NCBI RefSeq assembly: GCF_003185895.1 | Contig: NZ_QHLY01000007.1 | Span: 310,001-374,000, forward strand | DNA: 64,000 nucleotides | Direction of reading: 5' to 3' | Origin: Cryobacterium arcticum | Lineage (GTDB): Bacteria; Actinomycetota; Actinomycetes; Actinomycetales; Microbacteriaceae | Shown: positions 8,645 through 16,300 of the stretch, piece by piece | Layout: each line of letters opens with the position of its first letter | Position numbering within the stretch: the stretch's first letter is position 1 | Program-made: the position numbers and the translations under genes | The notes under the pieces: generated by a model | What the model saw: the letters and a program-made list of their open reading frames with translations, nothing else | Databases searched by the model: none | Told to the model about the DNA's origin: nothing

Positions 8645-9502
8645 ATGGCCGTGAGCACTCTCAAGGAGATCGTCGATCGAGCGTTCGCCGAGAAGTACGG
8701 TGTCCCTGCGATCAACATCGTGAACGACCTGACCATGGAGGCCGTTCTGGCCGGCGCGGTGGAAGCCCGATCGCCGGTGATCGTGCAGACCTCGGTGAAG
8801 ACCGTCAAGTCGATCGGGTCCGACGTTCTGTTCGCGATGTGGACAGCCATGACCGCCGGCATCGACGTTCCCGTGGCTTTGCACCTGGACCACTGCCCGG
8901 ACCGGGACGTGATCACCGAATGCCTGGAACGCGGCTGGAACTCGGTGTTGTTCGACGCCTCCACCCTGCCGGTGGAGGAGAACCAGCGGCAGACCATCGA
9001 GGTGGTCAAGCACGCCCGCACCTTCGGTGCCCATGTGGAAGGGGAGATCGAATCGATCACCGGGGTCGAAGACGGGGTGGGCAGCGACACCGAGGCCGCG
9101 AGGCAGAGCCTCGCCGTGTCGCTCAGGTTTCTCGAGGAGACCGGGGTCGACGTGTTCGCGCCGGCGATCGGCAACGCCCACGGCGTATACAAGCGTGAGC
9201 CCGTGCTCGACTTCCAGCGGGTGAGCGATCTCGTTGCCGCGCATCCGGTACCGATTGCCCTGCACGGCGGCAGCGGCATGACCGACGCCCAGTTCACCGA
9301 CCTCATCGCCCGGGGGTGCGCCAAGGTCAACATATCCACCGCCCTCAAGATCACCTTCATGAAATCGAACCTGGCCTTCCTCACGGATGCCGAGGCGCGC
9401 GACAAATGGGACCCGCCGTCGCTGTTTGCGAAGGTGCGCGCCGACATCGTCGACCTCACCCGGGGCCTGGCGGAGCAGTTCGGCAGTGCGGGGAAGGCCT
9501 GA
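8645..9502 (+). CDS. Class II (zinc) ketose-bisphosphate aldolase
   Basis: A 285-residue TIM-barrel aldolase of the FbaA/GatY/KbaY class. The zinc and catalytic motifs are HLDHCPD (about residue 82), VEGEIESI, GNAHGVYK and LHGGSG, and the phosphate loop is KVNISTALK. The family cleaves or forms ketose 1,6-bisphosphates or tagatose bisphosphate; the exact sugar is not readable from the sequence. AAGGAGG stands 9 nt before the ATG. It is first in a four-gene operon with a CbbY-like phosphatase, DhaL and DhaK. That context suggests an aldolase acting on a product of the kinase rather than housekeeping glycolysis. Confidence 0.9.
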   Translation: MAVSTLKEIVDRAFAEKYGVPAINIVNDLTMEAVLAGAVEARSPVIVQTSVKTVKSIGSDVLFAMWTAMTAGIDVPVALHLDHCPDRDVITECLERGWNSVLFDASTLPVEENQRQTIEVVKHARTFGAHVEGEIESITGVEDGVGSDTEAARQSLAVSLRFLEETGVDVFAPAIGNAHGVYKREPVLDFQRVSDLVAAHPVPIALHGGSGMTDAQFTDLIARGCAKVNISTALKITFMKSNLAFLTDAEARDKWDPPSLFAKVRADIVDLTRGLAEQFGSAGKA

Positions 9503-9503
9503 T

Positions 9504-10337
9504 ATGCCGGCGTTGATCTTCGACTGTGACGGGGTGCTGGCTGATACCGAACGCGACGGCCACCTGCCGGCGTTCAACCAGACCTTTGCGGAGTTCGGTG
9601 TGCCGGTGCACTGGAGCGACGCCGACTATGCCGAGAAGGTGAAGATCGGCGGCGGCAAGGAACGCATGACCAGCATCCTCACGCCCGAGCTCGCCCGCGA
9701 GATCGGCCTGCTGGACGACCCGCCGGAGTGGGGCGACACCGTGCAGCAGTGGCACAAGCGCAAGACCGCCATCTACACCGAGCGGGTGGCCGCCGGGGTG
9801 ATGCCCGGCCGGCCCGGCATCCGCCGCATCACCGAAGAAGCCGTGGCCGCCGGGTGGACGCTGGCGGTGGCGTCGACCTCGGCGGAGGCGTCGGTACGGG
9901 CGGTGCTCAGCCATGCCGTGGGGCCGGAGCTGGCCGAACGGTTCCAGGTGTTCGCGGGTGACATCGTTCCGGCCAAGAAACCCGCTCCCGACATTTACCT
10001 CCACGCCCTGCGGGAGCTGGGAGTTGCGGCCGACGACGCCGTGGTGATCGAGGACAGCGCGAACGGGTTGCAGGCGGCGCTCGCCGCGGGCCTGGCCACG
10101 CTGGTGACCGTGAGCAGCTACACGGTGCAGGAAGACTTCACCGGCGCCGCGCTCGTGGTGTCCTCACTCGGCGACCCGGGCGGGCCCGCGTCAGAGGTGC
10201 TCAGCGACCGACGCGGCCTCCATCCCAGCCCCTATGTGCGGCTCAGCGACCTGGCCGAGATCCTGCAGACGGCACCGGGCGCATCCGCTGCCGGCGCCGC
10301 CTCCGCCGCATCCGAGACAGAAAGCGAGACCCCATGA
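9504..10337 (+). CDS. HAD phosphatase resembling CbbY (xylulose-1,5-bisphosphatase)
   Basis: A 277-residue HAD-IA hydrolase. Motif I is FDCDGVLADTE, motif II is VASTSAEAS, motif III is the KKPAPDIY lysine, and motif IV is VIEDSANG. The cap domain has KIGGGKERMTSIL, like the TGGKERI cap signature of CbbY. CbbY removes the 1-phosphate from xylulose-1,5-bisphosphate, a misfire product of Rubisco. No Rubisco or phosphoribulokinase is visible here, so the natural substrate is open. It starts 1 nt after the aldolase stop and overlaps dhaL by ATGA. The C-terminal ~40 residues are an Ala/Ser-rich tail. Confidence 0.82.
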   Translation: MPALIFDCDGVLADTERDGHLPAFNQTFAEFGVPVHWSDADYAEKVKIGGGKERMTSILTPELAREIGLLDDPPEWGDTVQQWHKRKTAIYTERVAAGVMPGRPGIRRITEEAVAAGWTLAVASTSAEASVRAVLSHAVGPELAERFQVFAGDIVPAKKPAPDIYLHALRELGVAADDAVVIEDSANGLQAALAAGLATLVTVSSYTVQEDFTGAALVVSSLGDPGGPASEVLSDRRGLHPSPYVRLSDLAEILQTAPGASAAGAASAASETESETP

Positions 10338-11053
10338 CCAGCCTGGCCGACACCGAATTCGTGGTGCACAGCATCGCACAGACCGCCGTGGACAACGAGA
10401 AGGAGTTCGGTGATCTCGACGCCGTCGTCGGTGACGGTGACTTCGGTTACTCGCTCGCCCGCGGTTTTGAGATCGTGCTGGCGGACTGGGACAGCTTCGA
10501 CCGGTCCAGCCCGAGCGCGTTCCTGCAGAAGGTGGGCATGGTCATCTCCGGCCGGATCGGCGGCACGTCCGGCCCGATCTGGGGCACCGCCTTCCTCCGG
10601 GCGTCGATGGCGCTGAAGGGCAAAGAGCAGGTAAGCGGCAGCGACGCCGTGGCGCTGCTGCGCGCGGCGATCGACGGCATCAAGGCCCGCGGCAACTCCG
10701 ATGTGGGCGACAAGACCCTGCTCGACGCGCTCGTGCCGATGACGGATGCGCTCGAGGCGGAGGTCGCGGCCGGGTCCGATGCCGCCACAGCACTGCACCG
10801 CATGGCCGCCGCCGCCCGCAGCAGCTCAGACCAGACCTCGATGATGCAAGCCCGTCGTGGCCGGGCGAGCTACACGGGCGAGCGCAGCATCGGCTCGCCG
10901 GACCCCGGCGCTGTGGCGGTGGCGGTGATCCTGGAGCGGCTCAGCACGGAGTGGGACGCCCAGGCCGGCACCGCCGGGTCGGCGCCGGGCTCGTCGGGCT
11001 CGTCGGGCTCGTTGGGCGAGGGCAGCGTTCAGAGCACGCCGGACACGGAGTGA
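10334..11053 (+). CDS. dhaL: DhaL-type kinase subunit (ATP-binding)
   Basis: A 239-residue helical-barrel protein with the ADP/Mg-binding signature DAVVGDGDFGYSLARGFE (about residue 30), GGTSGPIWGTAF, GDKTLLDALVP and TSMMQARRGRASYTGERS. DhaL binds the nucleotide that phosphorylates the keto-triose or tetrose held by DhaK. The last ~25 residues are a Gly/Ser-rich tail not seen in typical DhaL. The start overlaps the preceding stop (ATGA), showing translational coupling. No DhaM (PTS phosphodonor) is next to it, so direct ATP use, as in fused DAK kinases, is likely but unproven. Confidence 0.88.
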   Translation: MTSLADTEFVVHSIAQTAVDNEKEFGDLDAVVGDGDFGYSLARGFEIVLADWDSFDRSSPSAFLQKVGMVISGRIGGTSGPIWGTAFLRASMALKGKEQVSGSDAVALLRAAIDGIKARGNSDVGDKTLLDALVPMTDALEAEVAAGSDAATALHRMAAAARSSSDQTSMMQARRGRASYTGERSIGSPDPGAVAVAVILERLSTEWDAQAGTAGSAPGSSGSSGSLGEGSVQSTPDTE

Positions 11054-11135
11054 CCGGGTGACGACACCGCACACCGACTGAAAGTAGCTACACCGCACAC
11101 ACCCGATTGAGCACCGCATCCGAGAAGAGGGAGCC

Positions 11136-12131
11136 ATGAAGAAATTCGTCAATGATCCGAAGCAGTACGTTCCGGAGATGCTCAAGGGCATCGCGCTGGC
11201 CAACCCGGACACGCTCACCTACGTGCCCGCCTACAACCTGATCATGCGCTCCGACAGTCCGAGCCCCGACCGGGTGTCGATCATCCAGGGCTCCGGCTCC
11301 GGCCACGAACCGGCGCACGTGATGACGGTGGGTAAGGGCATGCTCGACGCCGCCTGTCCCGGCGATGTGTTCTCGGCGCCGCCGATGGACTACGTCTACG
11401 AGACCACCAAGCTGCTCGCCTCGCCCAAAGGGGTGCTGCTGCTGGTGAACAATTACACCGGCGACCGCATGGCGTTCGAGATGGCGCAGGAACTCAGCGC
11501 CGCCGACGGTGTGAACGTGAAGACCCTGTTCATCGACGATGACGTCGCCGTGCAGGACTCCACCTACACCGTGGGCCGCCGCGGCGTGGCCGGTAACTTC
11601 TTCGTGATGAAGGCGGTGGGAGCTGCGGCCGAGCAGGGCGCCGACCTGGACGAGCTGATTCGGATCGGAGAGAAGGTGGACAGCGTCACCCGCACGATGG
11701 GAATCGCCCTCACCTCCTGCACCCCGCCGGCGAAGGGCTCGCCGCTGTTCGAACTCGGTGAGGATGAGATCGAGGTGGGAGTGGGCATCCACGGCGAACC
11801 CGGTCGGCGCCGCGCCAAGCTCACCACCGCCGATGAGATGACCGACGAGCTGCTGGATGCCGTGGTCAAGGACCTGCCCTATGTGGCCGGCGACCGGGTG
11901 GCGCTGATGATCAACGGGCTCGGCGGCACTCCGATCAGCGAGCTGTACATCCTGTTCGGGCACGCGCACGAACGGCTCACCGAGTTGGGCATCACGGTGG
12001 GGCGCAGCTACGTGGGTGAGTACTGCACGTCGCTCGACATGGCCGGGGCGTCCCTCACCCTGGTGCGGCTCGATGACGAGATCGAGGCGTTGCTCGAGGC
12101 TCCGGCCGAGATCGCGGCCCGCGTGTTCTGA
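11136..12131 (+). CDS. dhaK: DhaK-type kinase subunit (dihydroxyacetone/ketose-binding)
   Basis: A 331-residue protein of the usual DhaK length. The substrate-binding histidine lies in GSGSGHEPAHV (about residue 55), and GVLLLVNNYTGDRMAFEMA, GRRGVAGNFFVMKAVGA and GIHGEPGRRRAKL are all canonical. DhaK binds dihydroxyacetone covalently through His; close relatives phosphorylate erythrulose or apulose. It is preceded by GAGGGAG and an 82-nt gap after dhaL. The gene order aldolase, phosphatase, DhaL, DhaK points to catabolism of a keto sugar through a phosphorylated intermediate. No transporter or regulator for this sugar is adjacent. Confidence 0.9.
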   Translation: MKKFVNDPKQYVPEMLKGIALANPDTLTYVPAYNLIMRSDSPSPDRVSIIQGSGSGHEPAHVMTVGKGMLDAACPGDVFSAPPMDYVYETTKLLASPKGVLLLVNNYTGDRMAFEMAQELSAADGVNVKTLFIDDDVAVQDSTYTVGRRGVAGNFFVMKAVGAAAEQGADLDELIRIGEKVDSVTRTMGIALTSCTPPAKGSPLFELGEDEIEVGVGIHGEPGRRRAKLTTADEMTDELLDAVVKDLPYVAGDRVALMINGLGGTPISELYILFGHAHERLTELGITVGRSYVGEYCTSLDMAGASLTLVRLDDEIEALLEAPAEIAARVF

Positions 12132-12272
12132 GGTCCGCAGGTTTCGCCCGGGCCGGGACGCTCGGGCGGGGCGGTGGTCGAGCGCGTCCGGCCCGCTGGG
12201 TGGGGCCGTCTCGGCCATCGTCCCGACGGCTCGGGTCGGCGGATGCCCTGTACCCGGATAGCCGCCTCCCGC

Positions 12273-12278
12273 TACTCT
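12273..12278 (+). promoter_or_regulatory. -10 box predicting leaderless mRNA
   Basis: TACTCT ends 6 nt before the ATG at 12285 with no Shine-Dalgarno sequence between. Confidence 0.45.
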
Positions 12279-12284
12279 GTGGGC

Positions 12285-12962
12285 ATGAGTGAGACTCCGA
12301 GTGACTGGTCAGACACGGTTTTCGCCTTCGACGCGGCCACCCGCTGGTTTGTCGCGGTGACTCGGGGCATCGCCGAACGTGCCGCGGGCAACCCGGAGGT
12401 CTGGGCGCAACCCGGCCTGGGGGAGTGGACGGTGCGAGACCTGATCGGCCACACCAGCCGGGCTCTGTCAACGATCGAGACCTACCTCGACCTCGCCGCC
12501 GAGGAAGACGCCGCCGGAGTCGCCGGCGACATCGACGTGACCTCGCCCGCGGCGTATTACGAGCGGGCGCTCGCCGCGGGAACCCCCGAGATCATCGCCC
12601 AGCGCGGCCGGGAAACCGCGGCGACCCTGGGCGCCCAGCCTGCCGCGGCGGTGGCGACCCTGGCCGCCCGGGTGTTGGCCCGGGTGGCCACCCTCGACGG
12701 TACGGAGCCGGCCGAAACCCCGGCCGGCCGCATCCGCATTGCGGAGTACCTGCCGTCCCGCACCGTGGAACTGACGGTGCACACCAGCGACCTGCTGCAG
12801 AGCCAGGGTGTGCCGGCCGCCGAGCAGACCCTGCCGGAGGCCGCGGCCGCCGCGACCCTGCACGTGCTGGCCGACCTGGCCGCGCAAAAGGGCTCTGCCG
12901 CCCTGCTGCTGCGAGCCGCCACCGGCCGCGCGCCGCTGCCCGCCGGCTTCACCGTGATCTGA
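12285..12962 (+). CDS. Maleylpyruvate isomerase family protein (DinB-like fold)
   Basis: A 225-residue protein of the mycothiol-dependent maleylpyruvate isomerase/TIGR03086-type group. The N-terminal helix bundle has WFVAVTRGIAE, WAQPGLGEWTVRDLIGHTSRAL with the metal-site His, and a later YLPSRTVELTVHTSDLL. These proteins use a metal in a DinB-type four-helix bundle and often act with mycothiol, the actinobacterial thiol. The actual reaction here is unknown. The chosen ATG lies 6 nt after a TACTCT box; longer in-frame starts would read into a repetitive upstream region. Convergent with the large helicase gene. Confidence 0.75.
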   Translation: MSETPSDWSDTVFAFDAATRWFVAVTRGIAERAAGNPEVWAQPGLGEWTVRDLIGHTSRALSTIETYLDLAAEEDAAGVAGDIDVTSPAAYYERALAAGTPEIIAQRGRETAATLGAQPAAAVATLAARVLARVATLDGTEPAETPAGRIRIAEYLPSRTVELTVHTSDLLQSQGVPAAEQTLPEAAAAATLHVLADLAAQKGSAALLLRAATGRAPLPAGFTVI

Positions 12963-13361
12963 CCGGGTTCAGCGTGGTGCAGCCGGTGCCCGCTCGGTCC
13001 TCGTGGCCCGGGTTGGCCGTCGTGGCCCGTGTTGTGTCCGGCGGCCCGTGTTGCAACATGTGCAGCCGGGACGAACACGTGCCGCGGGGACGATCGCGCG
13101 CCGCCGGAAGAGTGTGAGTGCCGCTGAGTTGACGCCGGTCGCGAGACGGATCGACGCACGGAGGCCATGACTGCATGCCGGTGAGGTGGCCCTCGTGACG
13201 CACATTCCGTCTCGTGGCGCAGAATATTTCTCGTGGCGCAGGTTAATGCGCGCAGTTTCCTGCGCCGCGAGCAGTTTCACGCGCCTCGAGACGTGTTCCG
13301 CCCAGCGAGCAGCCCGGACCGGCCGGCGCGCACCGGCCCGGCCCGAGCCGGCCCGGCCCGG
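12963..13361. other. 399-bp convergent intergenic region with repeats, no gene
   Basis: No credible coding sequence is seen. The left half holds imperfect copies of GGCCCGTGTTG (about 13027-13060). The centre holds the 19-bp array described separately at 13192-13290. The right end (13320-13365) is an almost pure C/G stretch with CCGGCCCGGCC-type inverted repeats that could stop transcription from either side. Confidence 0.6.
13192..13290. repeat. 19-bp iteron-like array: three direct then two inverted units
   Basis: Plus-strand units begin at 13192 (CTCGTGACGCACATTCCGT), 13211 (CTCGTGGCGCAGAATATTT) and 13230 (CTCGTGGCGCAGGTTAATG), exactly 19 bp apart. After 4 bp, two contiguous 19-bp units lie on the minus strand: 13253-13271 (CTCGCGGCGCAGGAAACTG) and 13272-13290 (CTCGAGGCGCGTGAAACTG). 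The core is CTCGNGGCGCAG. Constant spacing close to two helical turns looks like a multimeric protein-binding site, but it lies between two convergent gene ends where no promoter is expected. No function is known to me. Confidence 0.75.
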
Positions 13362-16300
13362 CTACGCGAGCGCAGCCGCCTCGTGGGCCTGGCGGGCGGC
13401 GTCGAGGGCGTCGAGTTGTTCGGCCAGGCGGTCCAGCACGGCGTCCTGATCGCTCAGCCACTCCGGCATCCACACTCGTTCGACGGCCGGCCAGCCCATC
13501 AGCCGGGACAGCACCTCAACGGGCAGGCCGTCGCGGTCGGAGACCGTGCGGCGCTGGGCCCAGTCCGGCCCGTCGAGCAGCACGGCCATCACCGGCACCT
13601 CCGGCGCCCTGGCCACGGCCACGCTGAGGTCGACCCTGAAGTCCGACAGGCCGACGTCGCTCTGCACGGTGTAACCGCGTTCCCGCAGGGCGTCGGCGAT
13701 CTGCTCGCGGTGCCGGTCGATCACCCCCGACTGGCGCAGCGGACTGGCCAGCCCGGCCGAGCCGCCGGCCGCCAGGTCGAGGTAGGCGCGCAGATCCTTC
13801 ACGCCCACCGAGATGGTCTCCTCGGCGCGCAGGTCCTGGGGGTCGAAGCTGCTGAACACGATCACCTGGCGCCTCGCCCGGGTGATGGCCACGTTCAGGC
13901 GGCGCTCGCCGCCCGGCAGGTTGAGCGGCCCGAAGTTCAGCGGCAGCCGGCCGGACGCATCCGCACTGAACGCGGTGGAGAACAGGATGGTGTCGCGCTC
14001 GTCACCCTGCACGTTTTCCAGGTTCTTGACGAACAGGCCGTCGGTGTCGCTGTCCAGGGCCTGCACGATGCGGTCGTCGCCGCTGTCGCGGAGGCTGCCC
14101 TCGATGAGCGCCCGCTGCTGCACGTTGAACGTGATCACGCCGATCGACGGGATGCCTTCGGGCTCGGCGTTGAAGCGGGCCATGATCTCGGCGACGATGG
14201 CCGCGGCCTCCACCGGGTTGGTGCGCAGGCTCTTGCCCTTTCCGCTGCGGAGGAACTCGCCGTTCACCCTGCGGAGGCTCACACCGAAGCCGGCAGCACC
14301 GGCATCCGCTGCCGCCGGCGCGGTTGAGCTGCGCTGAGGCGCCGGGAACGAGGAGAGCCGGTCACGGTAGTAGGCCCGGTTGCTGAATGCGATCAGCGAT
14401 TCGTCCTGGCTGCGGTAGTGCCACGACAGCCACTTGCTCGGCACCTGCGCCTGCACGCACTCGGAGAGAATCGACTCTTCGTCGCGCACGAACTCGACGG
14501 TCTCGCTCTCCTCGTCGCCGGCGCCGATGGCGGATTCGGCAAACGAGGTGGGCGGCATCTGCTTGCTGTCGCCGACCACGACCACCGAGCGGGCCCGGCC
14601 CATCGCTCCGACGGCGTCGGAGACGCGCACCTGGGAGGCCTCGTCGAAGACCACGATGTCGAACAGGCCGGCCTGGGCCGGGAAGAACCTGGCCACGGAC
14701 TCGGGGCTCATCAGCATGCAGGGCATCAGGTCGGTGATCAGGTCGCCGAACTCGTGCATGAGCTCACGCACCCCCATGCCGCCGCGCTGCCGGTCGAGTT
14801 GGCGGCGCAGCAGGCCGAGCCGGGCCGAGGTTTCGACGGCAGCCGGGTCGGTCGTCTCGTTCGCCGGCTTGCCGAGGGTGCGCCGCTGCAACACCGTGAA
14901 CGGGATGAAGGTGGGCAGGTGCCGGCGCACCGCACCCGACGACGTGGTGAACCGGGTCACGGACCGGTTCTGGGCCACCGCGTCGAACTGGTCGAGCGCC
15001 GTGGCCTGGCTTCGTTCGGCGAGCGATACGACCGCCAACGCCTTCTCGAACGCCAGCCCGGCGTCGTCGGCGTCGACCTCGCCGCGCAACACCGCGGTGT
15101 GCGCGGCGTCGAGTCCGAGCCGGCGGAGCGGCACCAGGTGCCCGAGCAGCGCGACCCAACGGGTGAGGGTGGGTATCCCCGGCGCCTGGGCGGCACGTTC
15201 CTCGGTGCCGCGGGTCCACACGGCCAGCAAGCCGCCGTCGGCCGCCCACACGGCGATCGCGGCCGGCCCGGTTTCGGTGGCCGTCATCACGCCCTGCAGC
15301 GCCAGCATCGCGCGGTTCAGGGCCGTGGCCAGCGCCGCATCCGGTTCGGTCGTGGCGGCCAGGTAGCCGCGCAGGGTGGCCACGAATTCGTCGCTGAGCT
15401 CCCGATGGCCCGAACCGACCACGCCGCCGGCCCAGCGCAGCCAGGCCAGCCGGGCCGCGAGCTCGTCGCGGCCGGTCTGGCCGTTCTGAGCGGCGCCGGT
15501 CGTCAGCGGATTCCAGCCGTCGGCGAGGTCGACGCCGGCCACGGCGCGCACCGCCAGGCGCACGGCGTCCAGCCGGGTGCGGCTGTCGGCCAACTGCCCG
15601 GTCAGCGTGGACACCGTGGCGACGGGCACCTTCGCACCGGGCTTGAGGTCGGCGGCGAGCCGGGTGAGGATCGCCTGCCGGCGGCCGCGGCGGCCGAAGA
15701 AGCCGGAGGCATCCGCCGCCTGGGCGTCGCGGTGCAGGGCGGCAGCGTCCAAGCGCAGTGCCGTGGGCTCCAGCACGGCCAGGGCGGGGTGGTCGCCCTG
15801 GGCGAAGGCCGTGGTGGCCTGCTCGGCGGCGTCGGCGGCCGCGATCCAGGTGGCACCGCGGGTGGCGTCGAGCGTGGCCAGGTCCACCCGGTCGGCGCCG
15901 GCGAGTCCGCTGAGGGTGACGAACTCGGTGGGGCTGGCCGCCGCGGCCACCACGAGCGCGGCAGGGTCGAGCGCCGTGGCGCTGCCGCCGGACGACGGGA
16001 GCGCCGCCAGCGCCTCGTCGAACTCCAGCGCGGCCCGGCTCACCGTGGCCAGGTCGAGCGGGGCGGTCGGGGCATCGGTGATGAACGCCCACGGATGCTG
16101 CGGCCGAGGCCGCACCGGATCGGTCAGGTCGGGCAGGTTCCGCAGCGTCTGGCGCAGCTCGTCGAGCTCGGCGGCCGTGATGCGCGCGGGAAGGTCGGCG
16201 GACAGCGGCAGCGCACGCACATCGGCATCCGCGGCCAGCTCGGCGGTGCGCGCGGAGTAGAACGACAGGCCGGCACCGTTCTGCTCGTGCAACCGGCCCG

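Noticed and set aside
10334..12131. PTS-type dihydroxyacetone kinase
   Set aside because: DhaK and DhaL are present, but no DhaM phosphodonor gene is adjacent, so PTS coupling is not supported.
13192..13290. CRISPR array or tRNA-like structure
   Set aside because: Units are 19 bp with no unique spacers; the inverted half excludes CRISPR, and no cloverleaf forms.
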